64,000 bases of DNA from Eubacterium sp. (GCA_021769425.1 JAETSX010000009.1:1-64000); one strand, 5' to 3'. Positions 33,897-43,968 are shown, counted from the first letter of the stretch. Notes: generated from the sequence alone by a model not told the origin. A program made the numbers and translations.

Positions 33897-35026
33897 TTAT
33901 TTTTTAAGTTCCGCCGTTACCTCATCCTCAAGCCAAACGATCTTTTTGCATAATTCCAGTTCCACTGCTTCTGTTTTCGTCAAATTTTTCACCCTGACCT
34001 GTTCATGTGTAACGCTGACATTTAATCTCTGGCCATGCCAGATAATCTCATAGGTAAGCTTTTTCCACGCCTCCGGCAGGCATGGATCAATTCTCAGCCT
34101 GCCTTCTAACGTGCGCAGTCCTCCGAAGCCATATACCGCCCCCTGCCAGATACCCCCGAAGGATGCCGCATGGATACCTGCGTCAGAGGTTGTCATCACC
34201 GGCCCCAGATCGATTTCTGTGGACTTCTCAAAGAGCCGGTAGGCTTCTTCCAGTTCTCTCATATCCGCCGCAAGCGCTGCATGAGTGCAGAGGGATAGCG
34301 AAGAATCATGTATTGTCCTTTCGGAATAATAATCCCATGTGGCAGTTTTTACCTCACGGGGAAAGAGATCCTCAAACAAAAACAACAGAGCCAGCGCATC
34401 TGCCTGTTTTGACACCTGGATCTGGTTTATCTGCGTCTGGTTATAATCATGGAAAATACCGCCTACAAAATCCTGGGCCTTGTATTTTGACAAATCAATT
34501 TCTTTCAAAGTCAGGTATGTGGAATCCTGGGGCAATACGCCGTTCTCATTGGGCTCCGGCAGATATATTCTATCCGCTTTCCGAATCCATTCCGGATACC
34601 AGCGCTCCAGCTCCAGCTTCTCATTCAGTTCCTGGTATAATCCGGGCCGTTCCGCTTTCAGCAGGTCACAGCAGGCAATCGCTTTTTTGATATTCCATGC
34701 CGCAAGATAATTGGTAAAGGCATTATCTGTCTTATGCTCTTTATACTCATCCGGCCCTACCACATCGCAGATATGGAAAAAACCGTCTTCTGTCACTGTC
34801 TCTGTAAATTCCGTGATCCCCTGTTCATTTACAGATTCATGGATCTGCCGGTTCTTATTTTCCAGCCTGGAAGCCCAGAACCGGGCCGTATCCAAAATCA
34901 ATTCATATCCATACCGATCCATAAACTCCTGATCCCCGGTAACCGAAGCATACAGCCACACTCCAAATGCCACGTCCGCAGTAATATGCTGTTCAATAAA
35001 CCCGGACCATACCTTAATCAGAAGGC
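33897..35026 (-). pseudogene. GH65 phosphorylase, C-terminal part (after frameshift)
   Basis: Second half of a family 65 glycoside phosphorylase. The frame opens upstream with LIKVWSGFIEQHITADVAFGVWLYASVTGDQEF, directly continuing the other fragment. The catalytic acid region DVVGPDEYKEHKTDNAFTNY, the phosphate-site block FVGGIFHDYNQTQINQ-like segment and the C-terminal beta domain are all here. Because the catalytic Glu is in this part, while the N-terminal beta domain and half of the barrel are in the other, neither piece should work alone. Its first Met (34973) has no ribosome site. Confidence 0.85.
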
Positions 35027-36283
35027 GGTCACAATATCCGCATTCTGAAATTCCGGCGTTACCTCTCCATCGTCCATCCAGGCAGATTCCCAGGGGAACA
35101 TGGCTCCCTGATACCCATTGTCCGCAGCCTTTCTGCGGGCTCCGGGAAGCGTCAGATAGCGGTATTCCTCCAGTTTCCGGGCTGTCTCAGGCTGTGTAAA
35201 GGCATAATAGGGAAGCAGGAAAATTTCCGTGTCCCAGAAGCAGTGTCCCCGGTATCCTTCTCCCGTCAGCCCCTTTGCGCCAATATTCATCCGGTTGTCG
35301 TGGGCCGGAACCATCAGCCGCAAATGATACTGTGCAAAATGCACGGCAAAATCATCATATGTATTTCCTTCAATCTTTATGGGAATCCTCTCCCACACCT
35401 GTCTGTTCCATTCCGCTTCCGTATCCGCCGCCAGTTCAGCATACCCAAATCCCTTCAGTTCCTTCAGCTTTTCCAGGGATAATGCCTGCATTTCTTTCAC
35501 TGTTTTCCCCTGTATTTCCAAATCCCTGGTTGTGTATACATTGCAGTACTTTTCTATCCTTAACGTCTCGCCTTTCTTCACCCTTACCCGGTATGCGCCG
35601 TAAATGTTCCGGATCTCCATATGAAGCTCCGCCAAAAGATCCAGCTCCTCTCCTTCTGCCCAAAAGCGGTGGACCGTGTTCAGGGCAAAGGTAATTCCGG
35701 ACTGAGTAGTCCGCGGCACATACTGGATATATTTTCCCTCGTATAAGCGCATATCCCCTTCTGTAAAATGCTGTGCGCCGGTATTTGTCACCCGGCCGTC
35801 TATTCCTGATTTTATCTCAATCTCCGCATCCCCGGACAGAGGCGTAATCTGCACCTGAATTGCAAAATCATGAAGCCTGCTAAGAGACACCACCCGCTTA
35901 AAGGTCAGGCTGAACTGTTCTCCTTTGGGAGAAATCCAGACTGCCTCCCGCTTCAATTCCGCCTTCCTGATATTCAGTTCTCTGCTGTAAAAATCTATGC
36001 TTCCCTGATCTAACGTAAACCGTTCCTGATTTACGCTTATCTCAACAGCCGTCATGTCGGCGGCGTTGGGAAGCTCCGTCACTGACGACGGGTCAAACTG
36101 ATTAAAGGTTCCATTCACCAGCAGATCCCTTGTCTCATTCAGGTATTTTTCTTCCATTGCGCTGCGAAGCCCCAGATAGCCGTTTCCAAGGCACATTACT
36201 GCTTCGCATTTCCCCAGATGCTTCGGATCAAAGCTGTCCTCCCTTAATATCCATTCCCCGGCCCTGCTGTAATCTAATGCCAC
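35018..36283 (-). pseudogene. GH65 phosphorylase (kojibiose/maltose type), N-terminal part
   Basis: First half of a phosphorylase that would cleave an alpha-glucosyl disaccharide with phosphate, giving beta-glucose-1-phosphate. The N-terminal super-sandwich begins YSRAGEWILREDSFDPKHLG with MCLGNGYLGLRSAMEEKY; the barrel begins GLTGEGYRGHCFWDTEIFLLPYY and MFPWESAWMDDGEVTPEF. The reading frame stops at TTC-TGA (35018). Adding one T in the TT run at 35021-35023 would restore VTAFLIKVWSGF into the downstream frame, giving about 795 residues, the family length. AAGGAGGAT precedes ATG 36283. pgmB lies upstream, the usual partner. Confidence 0.88.
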
Positions 36284-36345
36284 TGCATATCCTCCTTTTT
36301 ATTTCCATTCCTGCAAATCTCCCATTTCCTGAAACAGGCATATCC

Positions 36346-36999
36346 TTATTCTGCTCCCTGCTGCAGTACGATTTTCAGCAAATCACTGATCTTTTGAATA
36401 GGATAATTGGTTTCTGCATCCTGTGACGCTTCTCCTATCCCTGCACAGTCAAACCCGCCTGATTTTGCAGCCGCAACGCCTGCCCGGGCATCTTCCACCA
36501 CCAGACAGTTTTTGGCATCCTCCAAAAGCATCCCGGCAGCCGTTAAGAATACCTCCGGATCCGGCTTGGACTTAGTAATGTTGTTTCCGTCGCTGACAGC
36601 GTCGAAAGCTTCATCCAGCCCAATCTGCTTTAAAATTACAGGGGTATTCCTGCTGGAAGAACCAATTGCAATTTTTATGCCGCTCTCTTTTAACTTTTTC
36701 AGAGTTTCGGCCACATCTTCCGAAAGGTCTGCAGGCGTCATCCGCCCCAAAAGCTTTCGGTAAATCTCATTCTTTTTTTCTGCCATTGCAGATTTCTCAT
36801 CTTCCGTATAAGCCCTGGAAGCCCTTTCCAGAATAATCTCAAGGCTCCCCATACGGCTGACTCCCCGCAGGCGGTTGTTAATCTGTTCATCAAAATAAAT
36901 TCCCTCATCATCCGCAATTTCTTTCCATGCCAGGTAATGATATTGATCGGTAGAGCAGATCACCCCGTCCAGATCAAAAATAACTGCTGTATATTTCAT
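36346..36999 (-). CDS. pgmB: Beta-phosphoglucomutase
   Basis: HAD-family enzyme converting beta-glucose-1-phosphate to glucose-6-phosphate, the expected next step after a GH65 phosphorylase. Motifs: FDLDGVICSTDQYHYLAWKEIAD (nucleophile and acid Asp), IAIGSSSRNT, KSKPDPEVFLTAA with the conserved Lys, and VVEDARAGVAAAKSGG. 217 residues is standard. ATG 36999 is chosen by homology, with GGAG and AAAGGAAAG upstream; the open frame extends 50 codons further but only through a tandem repeat derived from the permease gene end. Next to GH65 and the sugar ABC genes. Confidence 0.95.
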   Translation of the reverse strand: MKYTAVIFDLDGVICSTDQYHYLAWKEIADDEGIYFDEQINNRLRGVSRMGSLEIILERASRAYTEDEKSAMAEKKNEIYRKLLGRMTPADLSEDVAETLKKLKESGIKIAIGSSSRNTPVILKQIGLDEAFDAVSDGNNITKSKPDPEVFLTAAGMLLEDAKNCLVVEDARAGVAAAKSGGFDCAGIGEASQDAETNYPIQKISDLLKIVLQQGAE

Positions 37000-37007
37000 T
37001 CTCCGAT

Positions 37008-37175
37008 TCTTTCCTTTCTGCAGATTTTCCCGCTTCTTCCCAGGGCCTGAGCCAATCTTCTGCGCTCTTTTTCTCTTTCCTTCTTCCCAGGGCCTGAGCC
37101 AATCTTCTGCTCCCTTTTTCTCTTTCCTTCTTCCCAGAGCCTGCTCCAATCTTTTGTGCCTTTTTTCTCTTTACT
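37008..37175 (-). repeat. Tandem copies of the permease 3' end
   Basis: Minus-strand text at the permease end (GCAGGTTCTGTGAAGGAGTA then AAGAGAAAAAAGG) recurs three times downstream as GCAGGCTCTGGGAAGAAGGA, TCAGGCCCTGGGAAGAAGGA and TCAGGCCCTGGGAAGAAGCG, each followed by AAGAGAAAAAG or a variant. Period is about 50 bp. The copies lack the stop codon, so a frame runs through them into pgmB. Confidence 0.8.
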
Positions 37176-37992
37176 CCTTCACAGAACCTGCCGCAAGCCC
37201 TGAAATCACCTGCTTCTGCATCAGCAGGTATACTGCTATACTGGGAATGGTCACAAGCACTGTGGCCGCAAACATGGCTCCGTAATCGCTGGCAAAAGAA
37301 CTCTTAAAATAGTACAGCGCAATGGGAAGGGTCCGTTTCTCCACCCCGGTGGTCAATGTCAGCGCAAACTGAAATTCGTTCCAGCAAAGCAGAAACTGCA
37401 GTACGCCTGCCGTTGCAAATGCCGGCTTTGTCAACGGTAAAATAATCTGTACAAATGTCCGGAAGAACCCGGCTCCGTCAATATAGGCGGCCTCTTCAAG
37501 CGTTGGGGAAATGGTCTTATAATAGCTCATCATAATATACAGCGTAGTCGGCATTCCAAGGGCGGTATAGACAATAATCAGCCCCCACAGCTTATTGTAC
37601 AAATGCGCCGTGTTCATAGTCTGGTACAATGGCTGCAGCAGAGCCGCCCCCGGTATCACCAGCGCGGCCGAGAACAGCAGCGTAAGCGCTCCCTTGAACC
37701 GAAAATTACAGCGCACCAGCACATAAGCCGCCATGCTTAATGCCAGCAGGTTTAATATAGTGGACACAATCGCCACAAAAATACTGTTTTTATAAAATCC
37801 AACCAGCGGCGCAATCTCAAATGCCTTGACGTAATTCTGAAAATTCAGTCCGTTGGGATATCCTGCCACAGACGACATAATCTCTGCATTGCTCTTAAAT
37901 GAGGACGAAAGCACCCACAGAAACGGAACAACGGAAATTATCACAATAAACGCCAGGAAGATTCCCGCCAGTATTTTACGAACATTTTTCAT
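37171..37992 (-). CDS. Carbohydrate ABC transporter permease (MalG type)
   Basis: Membrane subunit of a CUT1 sugar importer, 273 residues with six predicted helices starting IFLAFIVIISVVPFLWVLSSSF. The cytoplasmic EAA loop TLEEAAYIDGAGFFRTFVQIILPLTKPA contacts the ATPase. It pairs with the MalF-type permease 80 bp upstream and the binding protein before that. No ATP-binding subunit is encoded in the locus; CUT1 systems of Firmicutes often share one MsmK-like ATPase from elsewhere. The C-terminal coding end has been copied downstream as a tandem repeat. Confidence 0.95.
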   Translation of the reverse strand: MKNVRKILAGIFLAFIVIISVVPFLWVLSSSFKSNAEIMSSVAGYPNGLNFQNYVKAFEIAPLVGFYKNSIFVAIVSTILNLLALSMAAYVLVRCNFRFKGALTLLFSAALVIPGAALLQPLYQTMNTAHLYNKLWGLIIVYTALGMPTTLYIMMSYYKTISPTLEEAAYIDGAGFFRTFVQIILPLTKPAFATAGVLQFLLCWNEFQFALTLTTGVEKRTLPIALYYFKSSFASDYGAMFAATVLVTIPSIAVYLLMQKQVISGLAAGSVKE

Positions 37993-38072
37993 CTCTTTCC
38001 TCCTTCACAGATCCATTGGGCATATTCCCGGAATCATGCTGACTTGCAATTTACGTTTTACGGTTTTTCCTT

Positions 38073-38936
38073 TTATTTGTCCATCCGGTACACGCCCCGT
38101 ATCAGCCCCACCACAAACAGGCCGAGCACAATCAATACCACTCCTTCCGCATTGGCGATACCGTAATTGTTATCCGTCAATGCCGTCTGATACAGATGCA
38201 TGGGCATATTCATAGTCTTCCCGGCGGGACCTCCATTGGTGGTCATCATAATAATATCCAGCTTCTGCAGCATGCTTGTGGCTGCAAGCACCGTGGCCGT
38301 ACCGATAATATTGCGCATCATCGGAAGCACAATCTTAATGTCAATCTGAAAATCCGTGGCGCCGTCCATCCTTGCCGCCTCAAAGATATCCTCCGATACC
38401 GAGGCCATTTCCGCCATTACAAGGATTGTTACCAGCCCCGCATAAGGCAGCCAGGTCAATGTCACAGCCGCAAACGCCGTATCGGAACTTAAGAACCAGT
38501 TTTGGGAGAAATCAGATTTTGTAACTGCACGAATAATACTGTTTACCATGCCGAACTGAGGATTTAAAATGCACAGAAACAGCATGCCCAATGCAGCGCT
38601 GGAGATAATGTTGGGAATCATAAAAGTCCCTCTCATAAAATTTGTGTACCAGCGCTTCCTTCTGAGAATCAGGGCAAGCGTTGTTCCGATGCCCACATGT
38701 ATGGTGGACTGCAGCACAATCCAGATTAAGGTATTGATAATGCTCTGCTGAAACTCCTGATCCTCTGTAAAAAGATAAATATAATTTTTTATTCCTGAAA
38801 ACACCGGCGGCGCTCCGATGGACCAGTCCGTAAAAGAGGTCACGCCTAACTGCACCATGGAAATCAGAAATACAAATGTGAACAGCGCCAAGCCAGGAGC
38901 CAGAAATGTCACAATCCACCTTTTCTTTTTAGTCAT
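38073..38936 (-). CDS. Carbohydrate ABC transporter permease (MalF type)
   Basis: Second membrane subunit of the CUT1 importer, 287 residues. It starts with a helix LAPGLALFTFVFLISMVQLG and has the EAA loop DIFEAARMDGATDFQIDIKIVLPMMRN. ATG 38936 is preferred over a Met 21 codons upstream because the shorter protein matches the family N-terminus (KKKRWIVTFLAPG) and AAAGGAACGG lies ahead. Same-strand neighbours: binding protein upstream, MalG-type permease downstream. Confidence 0.95.
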   Translation of the reverse strand: MTKKKRWIVTFLAPGLALFTFVFLISMVQLGVTSFTDWSIGAPPVFSGIKNYIYLFTEDQEFQQSIINTLIWIVLQSTIHVGIGTTLALILRRKRWYTNFMRGTFMIPNIISSAALGMLFLCILNPQFGMVNSIIRAVTKSDFSQNWFLSSDTAFAAVTLTWLPYAGLVTILVMAEMASVSEDIFEAARMDGATDFQIDIKIVLPMMRNIIGTATVLAATSMLQKLDIIMMTTNGGPAGKTMNMPMHLYQTALTDNNYGIANAEGVVLIVLGLFVVGLIRGVYRMDK

Positions 38937-39078
38937 ACGATACCGTTCCTTTCTGCCAATCAAAAATATAGGCTGCCGGAAAATGAACTTTACACACAAT
39001 ACATGGCCTGATGCCTAAAAGTCACAGTACATATTGTGGAAATCCAGCCATTTCCCGACAGCTCCTTATTTCCGGTTT

Positions 39079-40464
39079 TTATTTTGTTTTTGCCGCTGCT
39101 TCGGTGAGTTTTGCAGCAAAATCAGAGGGCGCCATTCCGCCGGAGGCAAGTTCCGGATAATAGGAAGAAAATGCCTCTATTGTGCTTGCCACTGCAGTAT
39201 TGTCAATATTGTTAAAATCCCATTCATTGGAATTGCTCTTCTCTACCAATTCTGCAATGAGAGGATTTGCTGCCTTAAATTCATCGGAAAGGGCTACAAG
39301 GTCTGTTAGAGGAAGCGCGCCGTTATCTTCCAGGAAAATTTCCTGTGCCCGTTTGCCGGTTTTGAATTTCAGGAATTCCAATGCCGCTTCCTGTACTGCT
39401 TCATCCTCTCCATTGGTGCATAATACGTAACCGATTTCATACTGCTCAATCAGTCCGCTTTCCGGATATGCCGCAACGCCCACCTTGTCTGCCAGTCCTT
39501 CTGCCGCTTTTTCCGGATCCGAGAAATCAGGAGTCATCCAGGTTCCATTGGCAATCATAGCTGTTTTTTCCTGCAGGAAATTATTTGCCGAATTTGCAAA
39601 CAATGCTCCGATGGCATCGCTTGTGGTATAGCTCTGCAGGCATTTCTGAATCATCTCAAGACCTTTTATTACAGATTCATTCTCGTAAGATTCCGGATGA
39701 TATGTATTCATAAACTCGTTTCCCTCCTGGCCGTTGGTGCCGATCATGGCTGCCAGCCAGAGATTGGTGGTCCAGCAGTTCTCTCCCGTCATCATAGCAA
39801 GGGGCGTATATCCTGCTGCAGACAATTTCTCATTGTTTTCCATAAATTCGTCCCAGGTCTCTGCCGGTTTGACGCCCGCTTTGTCAAACATTTCTTTGTT
39901 ATAAAAATAACCGATGACCTGTTTTGCATTTGCGATGGAATAGAGTGCATCGCCTTCTTTGTTGTACTCAATGGCGCCGTCTCCAATCTCCGCTTTCCAC
40001 TCCGCATCTTCTTCCAAAAGGGGAATTAAATCCACCGCCTGGCCGTTTTTTACTGCCAGTTCACGGATTCCCTCTTTTCCAAGCACAACATCCGGAAGGT
40101 CTTTGGAAGCCGCAAGGGTCTTCATTTTATCTACATAAGCGGAGTCGCTTGGAAGCTCCTCAATGTTCACTTTTATCTTGCCTTCATATTTCTCGTTAAA
40201 TTCCTCGATTACTTTTGCCTCTGCTTTTGCAGACAGATGAGAGCCTACCATAAAGGTTGCATAATCAATTTCAACCACCTCGCCGCTGTCTGCCTCCCCC
40301 TGGGGAGCTTCCTGATTCTCTTTGGCCTCCTGGCCGGCTTCCTGGGCTGTCCCCTTATCCCCACTGTTATCTGTTTTTTCGTTGCCGCCATTCCCGCCGC
40401 ACGCCGTCAGAGAAAAAACCATACAGCCTGTCAGAAGAACTGCCATTAATTTTTTAAATTTCAT
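39079..40464 (-). CDS. Extracellular solute-binding lipoprotein of sugar ABC transporter
   Basis: Captures an oligosaccharide outside and delivers it to the adjacent permeases. Signal peptide with lipobox MVFSLTAC, a Gly/Asn/Glu-rich tether (residues 22-60), then a family 1 binding-protein fold: VEIDYATFMVGSHLSAKAEAKVIEEF, LPDVVLGKEGIRELAV, KPAETWDEFMENNEKLSAAGYTPLAM and FANSANNFLQEKTAMIANGTWM. 461 residues from ATG 40464, which has AGGAGGAAAAG upstream. A candidate -10 (TATAAT on the minus strand, 40503-40508) with no good -35 suggests activator-dependent expression, plausibly by the YesN-type regulator. Confidence 0.95.
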   Translation of the reverse strand: MKFKKLMAVLLTGCMVFSLTACGGNGGNEKTDNSGDKGTAQEAGQEAKENQEAPQGEADSGEVVEIDYATFMVGSHLSAKAEAKVIEEFNEKYEGKIKVNIEELPSDSAYVDKMKTLAASKDLPDVVLGKEGIRELAVKNGQAVDLIPLLEEDAEWKAEIGDGAIEYNKEGDALYSIANAKQVIGYFYNKEMFDKAGVKPAETWDEFMENNEKLSAAGYTPLAMMTGENCWTTNLWLAAMIGTNGQEGNEFMNTYHPESYENESVIKGLEMIQKCLQSYTTSDAIGALFANSANNFLQEKTAMIANGTWMTPDFSDPEKAAEGLADKVGVAAYPESGLIEQYEIGYVLCTNGEDEAVQEAALEFLKFKTGKRAQEIFLEDNGALPLTDLVALSDEFKAANPLIAELVEKSNSNEWDFNNIDNTAVASTIEAFSSYYPELASGGMAPSDFAAKLTEAAAKTK

Positions 40465-40639
40465 ATCTTTTCCTCCTGTTTCTCTTTCTTTTGATATTTT
40501 CATTATAATTGTTTCCCTTTTTAAATGACATTGGCTATCCATACCACCCCTTGCTATAATTTTACTGATTTCATCAGTTCCCTTCTGATAACCTGTAAAA
40601 ATTTTTACTCTTTTATAATAATTTTACTTTCATCCCGTA

Positions 40640-40715
40640 CGGTTTCTGCATTCCGGCGGCAGATTCCTTTCTTTTTGCCTCCTCTTTGCATGATTCCTGC
40701 ATTCCGGCGGCAAAC
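40640..40715. repeat. Short tandem repeat after the YesN-type regulator gene
   Basis: CTGCATTCCGGCGGCA occurs twice (about 40648-40663 and 40696-40711), period 48 bp, in the gap between regulator stop and binding-protein promoter. Confidence 0.75.
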
Positions 40716-40726
40716 ACCGTTCTCTT

Positions 40727-42205
40727 CTACCTGCGCTCCATCCGGTTCATATACTCCGACGGCGAATACCCCTCATACTTCATAAACACATGAGTAAAAT
40801 AAGAGGGCTCTTCGATTCCCACCATCTCCCCCACTTCATAGACCTTGTACTTTCTTGTGCTCAGTATTTCCTTCGCCTTTTCCATCCGGTATTTATTGAT
40901 GGCGTCTGTCACCGTCATGCCTGTTTCCTTTTTGTAGATCCGGCTGATATAACTGCTGTTCATAAACAATTTCTGGCTGATAGACTTCAGGCTCAACTTT
41001 TCTTTGTAATCCTGCTGAATAATATAGTTGATGTTTTCCACCAGAAAACTCTGCCCCAGATCGCTTTTTGTAAAAATTGCGGCAGCGGACGCACAGGTGT
41101 CTTTTAGACAGTCCCATAATCCTGCCTTGGATTTGCTTCCGAATACGGCTTCCAATATGTTTTCCTGGACAAATATCTTCTCTGCGCTTCCGGTACTCCT
41201 GGTTTTTCTGAGCAGATAAGAAACAATGGCATGAACGTCAGATTTACACTGTTCGATGGAGCGTTCCTCTTTCTTTAAATAGCCAAAAAACTCCTGCTCC
41301 AGCCGTTCCTGTTCCTGGCTGTCTCCATTTCTCAAGGCGCCGTAAAGATTTCTCATATAAGCGTCAATATCGCTGTCATCAAACCAATACTGCATCACTT
41401 CCGGATCATTTTCAGGGACGTTGACGGGACGCTCGTCGGAATACACATTAGACAGCGCACGCATAGCCTGTTTCTTCCCGGCTGCCATACAGTCTTTATT
41501 TTCCACCACGCTGCTGCATCCCACCCGGATGCGCAGTTCCAGAAAAGACTCTGTCAGGGATACAAATTTCTCCAGATGCCTTCGAAACTGATCCGTATCA
41601 TCTTTTTCTTCCGTCTCCACAATGACAAAAAACAAGCCGTTTTCCACATGCATATAAGTTGCGCTCTGTTTCTGAAAAGCATTCTGCACCAACTGCTCCA
41701 CATTCTTTTCATATCTGCCGTATTTTCCTATGTTTTTCAACTTTACTTCACAGGCGCACACCCGGCACCATCCGCCCCCCTGAAAAGAAATTTCTCCGTC
41801 CCCGGCTCTGCTGTTTTTTTGTTTCTCCCATTGCTGCATCACCCGTTCCACCGATTTGGGCAGTTCTGACAAAAACTCATTTTTTACGACAAAATCCGCT
41901 ACCCCGTATTTGATTGCCTGCTGCGCATATTCAAACTCATCATAGGCTGTCAGTATAATTGCCCTGACGTCGGGGTATCTGTCATGGAGAATTCCAGCAA
42001 GCTGAATCCCATCCATCACCGGCATCTTGATATCCGTAATTACAAGGTGGATTTTTTCTTCTTTTTCTTCCTCCAGATACTTAAGGACCTGTTCCCCGTT
42101 GCGCACAGCCCCGCATACCCGGCATCCGATTTCTTCCCATGCTATCAGTTCCAGAATCCCTTCCCGGATATTTTTTTCATCATCCGCAATTATTATATTG
42201 TACAT
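40727..42205 (-). CDS. YesN-type response regulator with AraC DNA-binding domain
   Basis: Receiver domain at the N-terminus (IIIADDEKNIREGILELIAW, phospho-Asp in LVITDIKMPVMDG, ILTAYDEFEYA), a ~230-residue middle region, and a C-terminal AraC helix-turn-helix pair (LSLKSISQKLFMNSSYISRIYKKETGMTV and KVYEVGEMVGIEEPSYFTHVFMKYEGYSPSEY). It receives phosphate from the YesM-type kinase, whose gene overlaps it by 13 bp, and should activate the adjacent sugar transport genes. 492 residues, normal for this class. Confidence 0.95.
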   Translation of the reverse strand: MYNIIIADDEKNIREGILELIAWEEIGCRVCGAVRNGEQVLKYLEEEKEEKIHLVITDIKMPVMDGIQLAGILHDRYPDVRAIILTAYDEFEYAQQAIKYGVADFVVKNEFLSELPKSVERVMQQWEKQKNSRAGDGEISFQGGGWCRVCACEVKLKNIGKYGRYEKNVEQLVQNAFQKQSATYMHVENGLFFVIVETEEKDDTDQFRRHLEKFVSLTESFLELRIRVGCSSVVENKDCMAAGKKQAMRALSNVYSDERPVNVPENDPEVMQYWFDDSDIDAYMRNLYGALRNGDSQEQERLEQEFFGYLKKEERSIEQCKSDVHAIVSYLLRKTRSTGSAEKIFVQENILEAVFGSKSKAGLWDCLKDTCASAAAIFTKSDLGQSFLVENINYIIQQDYKEKLSLKSISQKLFMNSSYISRIYKKETGMTVTDAINKYRMEKAKEILSTRKYKVYEVGEMVGIEEPSYFTHVFMKYEGYSPSEYMNRMERR

Positions 42206-43968
42206 TCCTGCTTCACCTCCGCCGGCACTCTGATTTCTATCAATGTCCCTTTATTCTTCTCACTTTCTATCCGCACTCCGTAGCTTTCCCCATAAATATG
42301 CCTGATCCGCACTGCCACATTTCTCAGCCCGATTTTCTCCCGTCCTTCCCCGATGCCCGATTTTTCTTTCGCCTCCTGCTCCATCTGATACTGGCGGGTA
42401 TCAAATCCTCTTCCATTGTCTCTGACCTGAATCACCAGATCGCCTTCCTCCCGCCTGATATCAATTTGAATCTTCCCCAATATATCTATGGTTTCAATGC
42501 CGTGTATCACAGCATTTTCCACAATAGGCTCTATCACAAACTTCGGTATCATACACTCCCGGATGCCTTCATCTTCCACTGTAATCACATAGGAAATCTT
42601 ATCCTCAAACCGTATTTTCTGCAGGTACAGGTAGAATTCCACATATTCCAGTTCTTCCCCTACTGTGATTTTGTTGATGTCCCTGGTATAAATGCTTGCC
42701 CGCAAGAGGACTGACAGCCTGGATACCATTTGATACACTGTCTCATCTTTGCACCTCTTTGCCTTAATCTGGATAGTAAGCAGGACATTAAACAGAAAAT
42801 GGGGATTCATCTGATGCTGCAAAAACCGGATCTCCATTTCATTCAACAAAAGCTGAGACTCATATTTATTCTGCACCAATTCTTTCAGCTCCCTGGTCAT
42901 CTCGTTAAATGCCTCCCCCATCCGGTCAATTTCCCTGTTCTTGTACCTTTTGATCTGCACATCATAATTTTTTTCTCTCACACTGTTTAAGGCGCAAATA
43001 AACTCATCCAGAAACCGGGTGGAACGAATGCCCAGCGCCAGCGCCATTGCCACACAGACTGTAATAATCCCGACACTCAGCGCCAGATAGGGCTTAATTC
43101 CTCTAAACGCCTGTATGGTCAGCGCTTTCCTGGGAAAAAGGTAGACAAACTGCATCTCGAATTCCTTCATCGCTTTTTGCGTAATCAGAAATTCATTTTC
43201 ATCCCAAGAGGCCGTATCCTCACGATACTGCCCAATCTCATCCACCTGGCTGCATGAAAAAACCTGGCGTTCCTGATTCAGCAGATATACCGCGCTTCCC
43301 TGCTCCACGCTTAAGTCGCTGTAACATTCCCGAATACTGCTTTCATTGGTGGCAATCATGATGACAAAATGGCTGTCTCCCGTAAAATCTGATTTCACTC
43401 TCCGCACATGAAAAATAACATTCCTTGCCCCGGAGATTAGCTGGGTGTACACATACTCTTGCTCATGCATGGCTATGGCCTCATAAGCTTTCCTGGACTC
43501 ATACAGGATCGCCGTCTCTCCCACTGCCTGGATATCTGTATATTCCAAAAGCTCTCCGTTCTCATAGATCACTGCGTATTCAATTACATTTAATTTTTTC
43601 GCATTGCTGTAAACCAGCGCCCGCTGCATCTCCCTGCTCAGTTCCGCTTTACGGACATAAAAGTCCGGGTTCTCTCTGTCATAATAATCTTCATCCTTCA
43701 CCCAGTTTCGGACTCCCTCGCTGGCAGCCAGTTCCAGCACAAGATTTTCCGTAATCAGGAAAGACTGTTCCAATGATTTTGTAATGGCAGACACCGTAGT
43801 GTCTATATGATCTGACATGCTTTTTTCCGCATTCTGGTACAAGTTAAAAAACAGGATTGTTCCCAGCAGCGTCATGCCTGCAAACATTGCTCCGGCAAAA
43901 AGGAGCATAAGCTGATCCCTCAGTGAAACAGAAGCCAGTTTCACTCTCTTCTTCTCTTTATCTGACAT
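42193..43968 (-). CDS. YesM-type sensor histidine kinase
   Basis: Membrane kinase of the LytS/YesM class common in sugar-utilisation loci. One helix at the N-terminus (LMLLFAGAMFAGMTLLGTILFF), a ~250-residue extracellular Cache-like sensor, a second helix (LALSVGIITVCVAMALALG), HAMP, and the kinase core. The phospho-His lies in FLQHQMNPHFLFNVLLTIQ; the ATPase domain shows PKFVIEPIVENAVIHG (N-box) and VRDNGRGFD plus GIGLRNVAVRIRHIYG-type text. 591 residues. The kinase gene follows the large secreted enzyme on the same strand after 340 bp of tandem repeats. Confidence 0.95.
   Translation of the reverse strand: MSDKEKKRVKLASVSLRDQLMLLFAGAMFAGMTLLGTILFFNLYQNAEKSMSDHIDTTVSAITKSLEQSFLITENLVLELAASEGVRNWVKDEDYYDRENPDFYVRKAELSREMQRALVYSNAKKLNVIEYAVIYENGELLEYTDIQAVGETAILYESRKAYEAIAMHEQEYVYTQLISGARNVIFHVRRVKSDFTGDSHFVIMIATNESSIRECYSDLSVEQGSAVYLLNQERQVFSCSQVDEIGQYREDTASWDENEFLITQKAMKEFEMQFVYLFPRKALTIQAFRGIKPYLALSVGIITVCVAMALALGIRSTRFLDEFICALNSVREKNYDVQIKRYKNREIDRMGEAFNEMTRELKELVQNKYESQLLLNEMEIRFLQHQMNPHFLFNVLLTIQIKAKRCKDETVYQMVSRLSVLLRASIYTRDINKITVGEELEYVEFYLYLQKIRFEDKISYVITVEDEGIRECMIPKFVIEPIVENAVIHGIETIDILGKIQIDIRREEGDLVIQVRDNGRGFDTRQYQMEQEAKEKSGIGEGREKIGLRNVAVRIRHIYGESYGVRIESEKNKGTLIEIRVPAEVKQECTI

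Noticed and set aside
35018-35027. Programmed frameshift in GH65
   Set aside because: A -1 shift is required and there is no slippery heptamer; a +1 shift at TTC-TGA meets TAA at once.
36999-37149. 50-codon N-terminal extension of PgmB
   Set aside because: Encoded by tandem copies of the permease gene end; PgmB homology begins at MKYTAVIFDLDG.
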